This document shows, piece after piece, positions 1-9,760 of a DNA stretch of 64,000 nt. Position 1 is the first letter of the stretch. Every line of letters begins with the position of its first letter. Under the pieces are notes generated by a model, which was not told where the DNA came from, did not search any database, and saw only the letters and a program-made list of their open reading frames with translations. Position numbers and translations under genes: made by a program. Source of the stretch: Siphonodentalium dalli (Eukaryota > Mollusca > Scaphopoda > Gadilida > Siphonodentaliidae); the NCBI GenBank assembly GCA_032622095.1, contig CP136068.1:163267465-163331464 (forward strand). Direction: 5' to 3'.

Positions 1-172
1 AATGTTATGAATCAGTATTTTTATAAGACGGGATTAAAGGTAAGGACGCGTCTTTGATACGGATAGTTTGTTCAATGAGACGTGAGCGTGTACAACATTC
101 GTTCATAGTTCGCGCATTACATTTTGGATAGACGAATTCATGGTGCTTTGTTATCAGCTGGTCAATGTTCGA
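1..172. other. unique left flank of the tRNA array
   Basis: This sequence has no match inside the repeat unit. Similarity to the unit begins at the GCGCA at 173-177. No gene is seen here. Confidence 0.7.
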
Positions 173-223
173 GCGCAATTAATCTCTAAACTCGGGGACA
201 CACTAATGCGGAAAGTTATTAAC

Positions 224-227
224 AAAA
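224..227 (-). terminator. Pol III T run of tRNA-Leu, unit 1
   Basis: TTTT on the - strand, 8 nt past the discriminator. Present in every unit. Confidence 0.75.
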
Positions 228-235
228 CATTTTAT

Positions 236-317
236 TGGCAGCGGTGGGATTCGAACCCACGCCTCCGAAGAGACTGGTGCCTAAAACCAGCGCCTTAGAC
301 CACTCGGCCACGCTACC
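236..317 (-). tRNA. tRNA-Leu(UAG), unit 1
   Basis: On the - strand this folds as a complete type II tRNA of 82 nt. It has a 7-bp acceptor stem (one T-G wobble), a GCCGAGTGGTCTAAGGC D arm, an anticodon arm with loop TTTAGGC (anticodon TAG), a CTC-TTCG-GAG variable arm, a T arm with TTCGAAT and discriminator A. There is no intron and no encoded CCA. The internal A box (TGGCCGAGTGG) and B box (GGTTCGAATCC) are intact. The nearest downstream T run is at 224-227. Confidence 0.98.
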
Positions 318-369
318 TGATGGTGAATGTGCAATGTCAATATCACTCACACTTCCTAAAAATAACGTA

Positions 370-443
370 GGCTCCTTAGCTCAGTTGGTTAGAGCGCCAG
401 TCTAGTAAACTGGAGGTCGAGGGTTCGAATCCCTCAGGAGCCT
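370..443 (+). tRNA. tRNA-Thr(AGU), unit 1, first copy
   Basis: A complete 74-nt type I tRNA. It has a fully paired acceptor GGCTCCT/AGGAGCC, D arm GCTCAGTTGGTTAGAGC, anticodon loop CTAGTAA (AGT), T arm GAGGG-TTCGAAT-CCCTC and discriminator T. There is no intron or CCA. A TTTT terminator follows immediately. It is one of two Thr genes per unit that look identical, and these are the only genes on the + strand. Confidence 0.98.
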
Positions 444-447
444 TTTT
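444..447 (+). terminator. Pol III T run of first tRNA-Thr, unit 1
   Basis: TTTT directly abuts the discriminator T. Confidence 0.85.
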
Positions 448-646
448 GTTAGTTGAACAATAAAGGTGGATTTTCGTTTCAAATTTTATTCAATTTTAAA
501 CAAAGTTAAGAGTTTATTATTGCCATGCCGCCTCAAAAATATAATTGCATACCGCCTCAAAACCAAAATGTTGTATATCATTATGTTGTCTTGAGAATAC
601 ATTTATAAACTAAGAAATATTGAAACAGAATAAAAAGGAAAGAAAC

Positions 647-650
647 AAAA
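647..650 (-). terminator. Pol III T run of tRNA-Arg, unit 1
   Basis: TTTT on the - strand, then GTTT. In units 2-5 and 7-21 one base differs and the run is about T8. The transposon separates this run from the gene in unit 6. Confidence 0.75.
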
Positions 651-655
651 TTTAC

Positions 656-728
656 CACCTCCGACGGGACTCGAACCCGCAATCCCCGGCTTAGGAGGCC
701 GGTGCCTTATCCATTAGGCCACGGAGGC
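656..728 (-). tRNA. tRNA-Arg(CCU), unit 1
   Basis: A 73-nt type I tRNA on the - strand. The acceptor GCCTCCG pairs with CGGAGGT (G1-T72 wobble, also usual in animal Arg-CCU). It has D arm GCCTAATGGATAAGGC, anticodon loop CTCCTAA (CCT), T loop TTCGAGT and discriminator G. The unit 1 terminator is TTTTGTTTC; the other units have a longer T8 run. Confidence 0.97.
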
Positions 729-875
729 TTACACCATTTCTGTCGTGATTACTCTTCTGTATTGACATGTATTGTTCATGGCATGGTCTTGCTAAAAATG
801 AATTTGAGATCTTTTTCACGAAGCTGATAACTGCGACACACCGCGATGTACATAAAAATAACGTAAAAATCGATT

Positions 876-879
876 AAAA
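876..879 (-). terminator. Pol III T run of tRNA-Ser(GCU), unit 1
   Basis: TTTT on the - strand, 7 nt past the gene. Confidence 0.7.
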
Positions 880-886
880 TATTCAA

Positions 887-968
887 CGACGAGGATGGGA
901 TTCGAACCCACGCGGGGAAACCCCAATGGATTAGCAGTCCATCGCCTTAACCACTCGGCCACCTCGTC
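887..968 (-). tRNA. tRNA-Ser(GCU), unit 1
   Basis: An 82-nt type II tRNA on the - strand. The acceptor GACGAGG/CCTCGTC is fully paired. It has D arm GCCGAGTGGTTAAGGC, anticodon loop CTGCTAA (GCT), variable arm GGGG-TTT-CCCC, T loop TTCGAAT and the serine-type discriminator G. A downstream TTTT lies at 876-879. Confidence 0.98.
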
Positions 969-1063
969 TTGTGAAATGCAGACTCTAATTTGCAGTTTGA
1001 TTGGTGTCCATTGCAATAGGAGACGAACATTGATCACCGTCTCGTGAGAAATAATAATCGCCT

Positions 1064-1137
1064 GGCTCCTTAGCTCAGTTGGTTAGAGCGCCAGTCTAGT
1101 AAACTGGAGGTCGAGGGTTCGAATCCCTCAGGAGCCT
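1064..1137 (+). tRNA. tRNA-Thr(AGU), unit 1, second copy
   Basis: The mature sequence is the same as the gene at 370-443, but the 5' and 3' flanks differ (CGCCT before, TTTTTGGTTC after). This suggests an older duplication inside the unit or convergence by conversion. A TTTT terminator follows at once. Confidence 0.98.
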
Positions 1138-1141
1138 TTTT
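1138..1141 (+). terminator. Pol III T run of second tRNA-Thr, unit 1
   Basis: TTTT directly after the discriminator T. Confidence 0.85.
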
Positions 1142-1388
1142 GGTTCAAAGTTTAAGTTTTTTTGTGTTTTGCAATTAGAAATGTCAGCCAGCTGTCTAAT
1201 GTTGACCATTAACGGCTTGTAACTGGGACTTTGGGTTTCATTACAGTATACTAGTTCTGTGAGGAAATTCTCGCATTACTTAACTTGATAATGAGGCCGG
1301 TTTAAAAACATTCATACAATTGTGAGATGTACGTCAATATCTCATTTTTTGTCATAACTGCACCAAAAGGCAAAAGTAAAATGCGATT

Positions 1389-1401
1389 AAAAAAAACAAA
1401 A
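1389..1401 (-). terminator. Pol III T runs of tRNA-Ser(UGA), unit 1
   Basis: TTTTGTTTTTTTT on the - strand, 2 nt past the gene. Units 16-20 have shorter second runs. Confidence 0.8.
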
Positions 1402-1403
1402 TT

Positions 1404-1485
1404 CGCTGCGAGCAGGGTTCGAACCTGCGCGGGAAATTCCCATTGGATTTCAAGTCCAACGCCTTAACCACTCGGCCATCGCAGC
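1404..1485 (-). tRNA. tRNA-Ser(UGA), unit 1
   Basis: An 82-nt type II tRNA on the - strand. The acceptor GCTGCGA/TCGCAGC is fully paired. It has anticodon loop CTTGAAA (TGA), variable arm GGGAA-TTT-CCC and discriminator G. Acceptor, D arm and anticodon stem are shared with Ser-CGA at 1710-1791, so the two are sister genes differing in the anticodon, variable arm and T arm. Two T runs lie downstream. Confidence 0.98.
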
Positions 1486-1699
1486 TGTCGAGGTATTTTC
1501 AACTGGAACTCTATTCTCACTGAACTGAATCTATTGAATGCATTCTGCGTTGATTACACAATATAACATTGTGATTTCGGGATATACACACTATCTTTGC
1601 AGTAGTTTTTTTCTTCAAATTAATATGTACATGTATCTAATTGAGTCGAAACGAAAATTCTCCCAAACTGTGGAGAAAATTGAATCTTAAAAATAAAAT

Positions 1700-1703
1700 A
1701 AAA
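1700..1703 (-). terminator. Pol III T run of tRNA-Ser(CGA), unit 1
   Basis: TTTT on the - strand, 6 nt past the gene, with two back-up runs behind it. Confidence 0.8.
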
Positions 1704-1709
1704 TGATTC

Positions 1710-1791
1710 CGCTGCGAGCAGGATTCGAACCTGCGAGGGCAGTGCCCATTGGATTTCGAGTCCAACGCCTTAACCACTCGGCCATCGCAGC
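1710..1791 (-). tRNA. tRNA-Ser(CGA), unit 1
   Basis: An 82-nt type II tRNA on the - strand with anticodon loop CTCGAAA (CGA), variable arm GGGCA-CTGCCC, T arm GCAGG-TTCGAAT-CCTGC and discriminator G. It has three closely spaced downstream T runs (TTTTATTTTATTTTT). Confidence 0.98.
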
Positions 1792-1934
1792 AACAATGTT
1801 GAACGACCGTACACTGCTACTTAATTTGGCTATATGTCATTTCGACGAGGATACGCATAATTATGACGCATGCGCAATTAATCTCTAAACTCGGGGACAC
1901 ACTAATGCGGAAAGTTATTAACAAAACATTTTAT

Positions 1935-2016
1935 TGGCAGCGGTGGGATTCGAACCCACGCCTCCGAAGAGACTGGTGCCTAAAACCAGCGCCTTAGACC
2001 ACTCGGCCACGCTACC
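1935..2016 (-). tRNA. tRNA-Leu(UAG), unit 2
   Basis: Unit 2 copy, as unit 1. Confidence 0.97.
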
Positions 2017-2068
2017 TGATGGTGAATGTGCAATGTCAATATCACTCACACTTCCTAAAAATAACGTA

Positions 2069-2142
2069 GGCTCCTTAGCTCAGTTGGTTAGAGCGCCAGT
2101 CTAGTAAACTGGAGGTCGAGGGTTCGAATCCCTCAGGAGCCT
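2069..2142 (+). tRNA. tRNA-Thr(AGU), unit 2, first
   Basis: Unit 2 copy, as unit 1. Confidence 0.97.
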
Positions 2143-2354
2143 TTTTGTTAGTTGAACAATAAAGGTGGATTTTCGTTTCAAATTTTATTCAATTTTAAAC
2201 AAAGTTAAGAGTTTATTATTGCCATGCCGCCTCAAAAATATAATTGCATACCGCCTCAAAACCAAAATGTTGTATATCATTATGTTGTCTTGAGAATACA
2301 TTTATAAACTAAGAAATATTGAAACAGAATAAAAAGGAAAGAAAAAAAATTTAC

Positions 2355-2427
2355 CACCTCCGACGGGACTCGAACCCGCAATCCCCGGCTTAGGAGGCCG
2401 GTGCCTTATCCATTAGGCCACGGAGGC
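2355..2427 (-). tRNA. tRNA-Arg(CCU), unit 2
   Basis: Unit 2 copy; T8 terminator. Confidence 0.97.
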
Positions 2428-2585
2428 TTACACCATTTCTGTCGTGATTACTCTTCTGTATTGACATGTATTGTTCATGGCATGGTCTTGCTAAAAATGA
2501 ATTTGAGATCTTTTTCACGAAGCTGATAACTGCGACACACCGCGATGTACATAAAAATAACGTAAAAATCGATTAAAATATTCAA

Positions 2586-2667
2586 CGACGAGGATGGGAT
2601 TCGAACCCACGCGGGGAAACCCCAATGGATTAGCAGTCCATCGCCTTAACCACTCGGCCACCTCGTC
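2586..2667 (-). tRNA. tRNA-Ser(GCU), unit 2
   Basis: Unit 2 copy, as unit 1. Confidence 0.97.
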
Positions 2668-2762
2668 TTGTGAAATGCAGACTCTAATTTGCAGTTTGAT
2701 TGGTGTCCATTGCAATAGGAGACGAACATTGATCACCGTCTCGTGAGAAATAATAATCGCCT

Positions 2763-2836
2763 GGCTCCTTAGCTCAGTTGGTTAGAGCGCCAGTCTAGTA
2801 AACTGGAGGTCGAGGGTTCGAATCCCTCAGGAGCCT
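2763..2836 (+). tRNA. tRNA-Thr(AGU), unit 2, second
   Basis: Unit 2 copy, as unit 1. Confidence 0.97.
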
Positions 2837-3102
2837 TTTTGGTTCAAAGTTTAAGTTTTTTTGTGTTTTGCAATTAGAAATGTCAGCCAGCTGTCTAATG
2901 TTGACCATTAACGGCTTGTAACTGGGACTTTGGGTTTCATTACAGTATACTAGTTCTGTGAGGAAATTCTCGCATTACTTAACTTGATAATGAGGCCGGT
3001 TTAAAAACATTCATACAATTGTGAGATGTACGTCAATATCTCATTTTTTGTCATAACTGCACCAAAAGGCAAAAGTAAAATGCGATTAAAAAAAACAAAA
3101 TT

Positions 3103-3184
3103 CGCTGCGAGCAGGGTTCGAACCTGCGCGGGAAATTCCCATTGGATTTCAAGTCCAACGCCTTAACCACTCGGCCATCGCAGC
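3103..3184 (-). tRNA. tRNA-Ser(UGA), unit 2
   Basis: Unit 2 copy, as unit 1. Confidence 0.97.
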
Positions 3185-3408
3185 TGTCGAGGTATTTTCA
3201 ACTGGAACTCTATTCTCACTGAACTGAATCTATTGAATGCATTCTGCGTTGATTACACAATATAACATTGTGATTTCGGGATATACACACTATCTTTGCA
3301 GTAGTTTTTTTCTTCAAATTAATATGTACATGTATCTAATTGAGTCGAAACGAAAATTCTCCCAAACTGTGGAGAAAATTGAATCTTAAAAATAAAATAA
3401 AATGATTC

Positions 3409-3490
3409 CGCTGCGAGCAGGATTCGAACCTGCGAGGGCAGTGCCCATTGGATTTCGAGTCCAACGCCTTAACCACTCGGCCATCGCAGC
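3409..3490 (-). tRNA. tRNA-Ser(CGA), unit 2
   Basis: Unit 2 copy, as unit 1. Confidence 0.97.
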
Positions 3491-3633
3491 AACAATGTTG
3501 AACGACCGTACACTGCTACTTAATTTGGCTATATGTCATTTCGACGAGGATACGCATAATTATGACGCATGCGCAATTAATCTCTAAACTCGGGGACACA
3601 CTAATGCGGAAAGTTATTAACAAAACATTTTAT

Positions 3634-3715
3634 TGGCAGCGGTGGGATTCGAACCCACGCCTCCGAAGAGACTGGTGCCTAAAACCAGCGCCTTAGACCA
3701 CTCGGCCACGCTACC
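3634..3715 (-). tRNA. tRNA-Leu(UAG), unit 3
   Basis: Unit 3 copy, as unit 1. Confidence 0.97.
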
Positions 3716-3767
3716 TGATGGTGAATGTGCAATGTCAATATCACTCACACTTCCTAAAAATAACGTA

Positions 3768-3841
3768 GGCTCCTTAGCTCAGTTGGTTAGAGCGCCAGTC
3801 TAGTAAACTGGAGGTCGAGGGTTCGAATCCCTCAGGAGCCT
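3768..3841 (+). tRNA. tRNA-Thr(AGU), unit 3, first
   Basis: Unit 3 copy, as unit 1. Confidence 0.97.
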
Positions 3842-4053
3842 TTTTGTTAGTTGAACAATAAAGGTGGATTTTCGTTTCAAATTTTATTCAATTTTAAACA
3901 AAGTTAAGAGTTTATTATTGCCATGCCGCCTCAAAAATATAATTGCATACCGCCTCAAAACCAAAATGTTGTATATCATTATGTTGTCTTGAGAATACAT
4001 TTATAAACTAAGAAATATTGAAACAGAATAAAAAGGAAAGAAAAAAAATTTAC

Positions 4054-4126
4054 CACCTCCGACGGGACTCGAACCCGCAATCCCCGGCTTAGGAGGCCGG
4101 TGCCTTATCCATTAGGCCACGGAGGC
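4054..4126 (-). tRNA. tRNA-Arg(CCU), unit 3
   Basis: Unit 3 copy; T8 terminator. Confidence 0.97.
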
Positions 4127-4284
4127 TTACACCATTTCTGTCGTGATTACTCTTCTGTATTGACATGTATTGTTCATGGCATGGTCTTGCTAAAAATGAA
4201 TTTGAGATCTTTTTCACGAAGCTGATAACTGCGACACACCGCGATGTACATAAAAATAACGTAAAAATCGATTAAAATATTCAA

Positions 4285-4366
4285 CGACGAGGATGGGATT
4301 CGAACCCACGCGGGGAAACCCCAATGGATTAGCAGTCCATCGCCTTAACCACTCGGCCACCTCGTC
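4285..4366 (-). tRNA. tRNA-Ser(GCU), unit 3
   Basis: Unit 3 copy, as unit 1. Confidence 0.97.
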
Positions 4367-4461
4367 TTGTGAAATGCAGACTCTAATTTGCAGTTTGATT
4401 GGTGTCCATTGCAATAGGAGACGAACATTGATCACCGTCTCGTGAGAAATAATAATCGCCT

Positions 4462-4535
4462 GGCTCCTTAGCTCAGTTGGTTAGAGCGCCAGTCTAGTAA
4501 ACTGGAGGTCGAGGGTTCGAATCCCTCAGGAGCCT
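4462..4535 (+). tRNA. tRNA-Thr(AGU), unit 3, second
   Basis: Unit 3 copy, as unit 1. Confidence 0.97.
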
Positions 4536-4801
4536 TTTTGGTTCAAAGTTTAAGTTTTTTTGTGTTTTGCAATTAGAAATGTCAGCCAGCTGTCTAATGT
4601 TGACCATTAACGGCTTGTAACTGGGACTTTGGGTTTCATTACAGTATACTAGTTCTGTGAGGAAATTCTCGCATTACTTAACTTGATAATGAGGCCGGTT
4701 TAAAAACATTCATACAATTGTGAGATGTACGTCAATATCTCATTTTTTGTCATAACTGCACCAAAAGGCAAAAGTAAAATGCGATTAAAAAAAACAAAAT
4801 T

Positions 4802-4883
4802 CGCTGCGAGCAGGGTTCGAACCTGCGCGGGAAATTCCCATTGGATTTCAAGTCCAACGCCTTAACCACTCGGCCATCGCAGC
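4802..4883 (-). tRNA. tRNA-Ser(UGA), unit 3
   Basis: Unit 3 copy, as unit 1. Confidence 0.97.
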
Positions 4884-5107
4884 TGTCGAGGTATTTTCAA
4901 CTGGAACTCTATTCTCACTGAACTGAATCTATTGAATGCATTCTGCGTTGATTACACAATATAACATTGTGATTTCGGGATATACACACTATCTTTGCAG
5001 TAGTTTTTTTCTTCAAATTAATATGTACATGTATCTAATTGAGTCGAAACGAAAATTCTCCCAAACTGTGGAGAAAATTGAATCTTAAAAATAAAATAAA
5101 ATGATTC

Positions 5108-5189
5108 CGCTGCGAGCAGGATTCGAACCTGCGAGGGCAGTGCCCATTGGATTTCGAGTCCAACGCCTTAACCACTCGGCCATCGCAGC
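5108..5189 (-). tRNA. tRNA-Ser(CGA), unit 3
   Basis: Unit 3 copy, as unit 1. Confidence 0.97.
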
Positions 5190-5332
5190 AACAATGTTGA
5201 ACGACCGTACACTGCTACTTAATTTGGCTATATGTCATTTCGACGAGGATACGCATAATTATGACGCATGCGCAATTAATCTCTAAACTCGGGGACACAC
5301 TAATGCGGAAAGTTATTAACAAAACATTTTAT

Positions 5333-5414
5333 TGGCAGCGGTGGGATTCGAACCCACGCCTCCGAAGAGACTGGTGCCTAAAACCAGCGCCTTAGACCAC
5401 TCGGCCACGCTACC
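5333..5414 (-). tRNA. tRNA-Leu(UAG), unit 4
   Basis: Unit 4 copy, as unit 1. Confidence 0.97.
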
Positions 5415-5466
5415 TGATGGTGAATGTGCAATGTCAATATCACTCACACTTCCTAAAAATAACGTA

Positions 5467-5540
5467 GGCTCCTTAGCTCAGTTGGTTAGAGCGCCAGTCT
5501 AGTAAACTGGAGGTCGAGGGTTCGAATCCCTCAGGAGCCT
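5467..5540 (+). tRNA. tRNA-Thr(AGU), unit 4, first
   Basis: Unit 4 copy, as unit 1. Confidence 0.97.
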
Positions 5541-5752
5541 TTTTGTTAGTTGAACAATAAAGGTGGATTTTCGTTTCAAATTTTATTCAATTTTAAACAA
5601 AGTTAAGAGTTTATTATTGCCATGCCGCCTCAAAAATATAATTGCATACCGCCTCAAAACCAAAATGTTGTATATCATTATGTTGTCTTGAGAATACATT
5701 TATAAACTAAGAAATATTGAAACAGAATAAAAAGGAAAGAAAAAAAATTTAC

Positions 5753-5825
5753 CACCTCCGACGGGACTCGAACCCGCAATCCCCGGCTTAGGAGGCCGGT
5801 GCCTTATCCATTAGGCCACGGAGGC
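5753..5825 (-). tRNA. tRNA-Arg(CCU), unit 4
   Basis: Unit 4 copy; T8 terminator. Confidence 0.97.
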
Positions 5826-5983
5826 TTACACCATTTCTGTCGTGATTACTCTTCTGTATTGACATGTATTGTTCATGGCATGGTCTTGCTAAAAATGAAT
5901 TTGAGATCTTTTTCACGAAGCTGATAACTGCGACACACCGCGATGTACATAAAAATAACGTAAAAATCGATTAAAATATTCAA

Positions 5984-6065
5984 CGACGAGGATGGGATTC
6001 GAACCCACGCGGGGAAACCCCAATGGATTAGCAGTCCATCGCCTTAACCACTCGGCCACCTCGTC
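5984..6065 (-). tRNA. tRNA-Ser(GCU), unit 4
   Basis: Unit 4 copy, as unit 1. Confidence 0.97.
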
Positions 6066-6160
6066 TTGTGAAATGCAGACTCTAATTTGCAGTTTGATTG
6101 GTGTCCATTGCAATAGGAGACGAACATTGATCACCGTCTCGTGGGAAATAATAATCGCCT

Positions 6161-6234
6161 GGCTCCTTAGCTCAGTTGGTTAGAGCGCCAGTCTAGTAAA
6201 CTGGAGGTCGAGGGTTCGAATCCCTCAGGAGCCT
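6161..6234 (+). tRNA. tRNA-Thr(AGU), unit 4, second
   Basis: Gene as unit 1; the spacer just upstream carries the CGTGGGAAA variant. Confidence 0.97.
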
Positions 6235-6500
6235 TTTTGGTTCAAAGTTTAAGTTTTTTTGTGTTTTGCAATTAGAAATGTCAGCCAGCTGTCTAATGTT
6301 GACCATTAACGGCTTGTAACTGGGACTTTGGGTTTCATTACAGTATACTAGTTCTGTGAGGAAATTCTCGCATTACTTAACTTGATAATGAGGCCGGTTT
6401 AAAAACATTCATACAATTGTGAGATGTACGTCAATATCTCATTTTTTGTCATAACTGCACCAAAAGGCAAAAGTAAAATGCGATTAAAAAAAACAAAATT

Positions 6501-6582
6501 CGCTGCGAGCAGGGTTCGAACCTGCGCGGGAAATTCCCATTGGATTTCAAGTCCAACGCCTTAACCACTCGGCCATCGCAGC
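6501..6582 (-). tRNA. tRNA-Ser(UGA), unit 4
   Basis: Unit 4 copy, as unit 1. Confidence 0.97.
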
Positions 6583-6806
6583 TGTCGAGGTATTTTCAAC
6601 TGGAACTCTATTCTCACTGAACTGAATCTATTGAATGCATTCTGCGTTGATTACACAATATAACATTGTGATTTCGGGATATACACACTATCTTTGCAGT
6701 AGTTTTTTTCTTCAAATTAATATGTACATGTATCTAATTGAGTCGAAACGAAAATTCTCCCAAACTGTGGAGAAAATTGAATCTTAAAAATAAAATAAAA
6801 TGATTC

Positions 6807-6888
6807 CGCTGCGAGCAGGATTCGAACCTGCGAGGGCAGTGCCCATTGGATTTCGAGTCCAACGCCTTAACCACTCGGCCATCGCAGC
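6807..6888 (-). tRNA. tRNA-Ser(CGA), unit 4
   Basis: Unit 4 copy, as unit 1. Confidence 0.97.
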
Positions 6889-7031
6889 AACAATGTTGAA
6901 CGACCGTACACTGCTACTTAATTTGGCTATATGTCATTTCGACGAGGATACGCATAATTATGACGCATGCGCAATTAATCTCTAAACTCGGGGACACACT
7001 AATGCGGAAAGTTATTAACAAAACATTTTAT

Positions 7032-7113
7032 TGGCAGCGGTGGGATTCGAACCCACGCCTCCGAAGAGACTGGTGCCTAAAACCAGCGCCTTAGACCACT
7101 CGGCCACGCTACC
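7032..7113 (-). tRNA. tRNA-Leu(UAG), unit 5
   Basis: Unit 5 copy, as unit 1. Confidence 0.97.
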
Positions 7114-7165
7114 TGATGGTGAATGTGCAATGTCAATATCACTCACACTTCCTAAAAATAACGTA

Positions 7166-7239
7166 GGCTCCTTAGCTCAGTTGGTTAGAGCGCCAGTCTA
7201 GTAAACTGGAGGTCGAGGGTTCGAATCCCTCAGGAGCCT
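7166..7239 (+). tRNA. tRNA-Thr(AGU), unit 5, first
   Basis: Unit 5 copy, as unit 1. Confidence 0.97.
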
Positions 7240-7451
7240 TTTTGTTAGTTGAACAATAAAGGTGGATTTTCGTTTCAAATTTTATTCAATTTTAAACAAA
7301 GTTAAGAGTTTATTATTGCCATGCCGCCTCAAAAATATAATTGCATACCGCCTCAAAACCAAAATGTTGTATATCATTATGTTGTCTTGAGAATACATTT
7401 ATAAACTAAGAAATATTGAAACAGAATAAAAAGGAAAGAAAAAAAATTTAC

Positions 7452-7524
7452 CACCTCCGACGGGACTCGAACCCGCAATCCCCGGCTTAGGAGGCCGGTG
7501 CCTTATCCATTAGGCCACGGAGGC
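7452..7524 (-). tRNA. tRNA-Arg(CCU), unit 5
   Basis: Unit 5 copy; T8 terminator. Confidence 0.97.
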
Positions 7525-7682
7525 TTACACCATTTCTGTCGTGATTACTCTTCTGTATTGACATGTATTGTTCATGGCATGGTCTTGCTAAAAATGAATT
7601 TGAGATCTTTTTCACGAAGCTGATAACTGCGACACACCGCGATGTACATAAAAATAACGTAAAAATCGATTAAAATATTCAA

Positions 7683-7764
7683 CGACGAGGATGGGATTCG
7701 AACCCACGCGGGGAAACCCCAATGGATTAGCAGTCCATCGCCTTAACCACTCGGCCACCTCGTC
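7683..7764 (-). tRNA. tRNA-Ser(GCU), unit 5
   Basis: Unit 5 copy, as unit 1. Confidence 0.97.
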
Positions 7765-7859
7765 TTGTGAAATGCAGACTCTAATTTGCAGTTTGATTGG
7801 TGTCCATTGCAATAGGAGACGAACATTGATCACCGTCTCGTGAGAAATAATAATCGCCT

Positions 7860-7933
7860 GGCTCCTTAGCTCAGTTGGTTAGAGCGCCAGTCTAGTAAAC
7901 TGGAGGTCGAGGGTTCGAATCCCTCAGGAGCCT
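7860..7933 (+). tRNA. tRNA-Thr(AGU), unit 5, second
   Basis: Unit 5 copy, as unit 1. Confidence 0.97.
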
Positions 7934-8199
7934 TTTTGGTTCAAAGTTTAAGTTTTTTTGTGTTTTGCAATTAGAAATGTCAGCCAGCTGTCTAATGTTG
8001 ACCATTAACGGCTTGTAACTGGGACTTTGGGTTTCATTACAGTATACTAGTTCTGTGAGGAAATTCTCGCATTACTTAACTTGATAATGAGGCCGGTTTA
8101 AAAACATTCATACAATTGTGAGATGTACGTCAATATCTCATTTTTTGTCATAACTGCACCAAAAGGCAAAAGTAAAATGCGATTAAAAAAAACAAAATT

Positions 8200-8281
8200 C
8201 GCTGCGAGCAGGGTTCGAACCTGCGCGGGAAATTCCCATTGGATTTCAAGTCCAACGCCTTAACCACTCGGCCATCGCAGC
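8200..8281 (-). tRNA. tRNA-Ser(UGA), unit 5
   Basis: Unit 5 copy, as unit 1. Confidence 0.97.
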
Positions 8282-8505
8282 TGTCGAGGTATTTTCAACT
8301 GGAACTCTATTCTCACTGAACTGAATCTATTGAATGCATTCTGCGTTGATTACACAATATAACATTGTGATTTCGGGATATACACACTATCTTTGCAGTA
8401 GTTTTTTTCTTCAAATTAATATGTACATGTATCTAATTGAGTCGAAACGAAAATTCTCCCAAACTGTGGAGAAAATTGAATCTTAAAAATAAAATAAAAT
8501 GATTC

Positions 8506-8587
8506 CGCTGCGAGCAGGATTCGAACCTGCGAGGGCAGTGCCCATTGGATTTCGAGTCCAACGCCTTAACCACTCGGCCATCGCAGC
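8506..8587 (-). tRNA. tRNA-Ser(CGA), unit 5
   Basis: Unit 5 copy, as unit 1. Confidence 0.97.
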
Positions 8588-8730
8588 AACAATGTTGAAC
8601 GACCGTACACTGCTACTTAATTTGGCTATATGTCATTTCGACGAGGATACGCATAATTATGACGCATGCGCAATTAATCTCTAAACTCGGGGACACACTA
8701 ATGCGGAAAGTTATTAACAAAACATTTTAT

Positions 8731-8812
8731 TGGCAGCGGTGGGATTCGAACCCACGCCTCCGAAGAGACTGGTGCCTAAAACCAGCGCCTTAGACCACTC
8801 GGCCACGCTACC
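8731..8812 (-). tRNA. tRNA-Leu(UAG), unit 6
   Basis: Unit 6 copy, left of the transposon. Confidence 0.97.
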
Positions 8813-8864
8813 TGATGGTGAATGTGCAATGTCAATATCACTCACACTTCCTAAAAATAACGTA

Positions 8865-8938
8865 GGCTCCTTAGCTCAGTTGGTTAGAGCGCCAGTCTAG
8901 TAAACTGGAGGTCGAGGGTTCGAATCCCTCAGGAGCCT
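8865..8938 (+). tRNA. tRNA-Thr(AGU), unit 6, first
   Basis: Unit 6 copy, last gene before the transposon. Confidence 0.97.
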
Positions 8939-9152
8939 TTTTGTTAGTTGAACAATAAAGGTGGATTTTCGTTTCAAATTTTATTCAATTTTAAACAAAG
9001 TTAAGAGTTTATTATTGCCATGCCGCCTCAAAAATATAATTGCATACCGCCTCAAAACCAAAATGTTGTATATCATTATGTTGTCTTGAGAATACATTTA
9101 TAAACTAAGAAATATTGAAACAGAATAAAAAGGAAAGAAAAAAAATTTACCA

Positions 9153-9760
9153 CACTCTTAAAACGACTGTGTGGTAGATCCACACAGTTACCACACAGTT
9201 TGTGTAGCCATTTGATCGACAACAACATTGTGTGGTGAATTGTGTGGCAACTGACCACACATATGTTGTGTGGTGGTGGCGAACATACTGTGTGGATCGA
9301 CCAAAACAACTTGTTCTTTGTAGGCACACATTAAATGTGTGCTAAGTTGCGCACAAGATTGTGTGGATGCAGATGAACAGTTTATGTGTGGTTACTGACC
9401 TACAAAGTTGTGTAGTTGACACACACAAAGATGTTTGGGTCCAGCACATTTATTTGTTCGTTGAATGGACACAAATATGTTTGCACTAAGGAAACAATAT
9501 GTTCGCCGCTACCACACACGTTTGTATTGTTATTGTACACAATGTTGTTGGGCGAGACTACACATATGTGTTAATCACATGCGTACACATTTGTGTGGTT
9601 GATCCAAACAATAGTGTTCACCGCCATTACACTATTTTGTATTGTTCTTGTACACAATGCTGTTGGGCAAGACAACACATATGTGTTCATTACATGTGTA
9701 CAAAAGTGTGTGGTCGATCCAAACAATAGGCTGCTAATCCTGCAAAAAAAAAATCATATT
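9153..9760. repeat. left subterminal TGTGTGG/CCACACA repeats of the transposon
   Basis: Many copies of TGTGTGG or its complement and palindromic ACACATATGTGT occur on both strands. A similar but shorter cluster sits at 12535-12665, and a weaker one near 12060-12110. Confidence 0.7.
9521..9729 (+). repeat. two-copy tandem repeat, 115-bp period
   Basis: 9521-9614 and 9636-9729 share TTTGTATTGT, TGTACACAATG, ACACATATGTGTT and GATCCAAACAATAG in the same order. This is a duplication within the subterminal region. Confidence 0.75.

Noticed and set aside
236-1791. A CRISPR-like array
   Set aside because: The recurring GGGATTCGAACCC-type words are the B boxes of separate tRNA genes and not direct repeats with uniform spacers.
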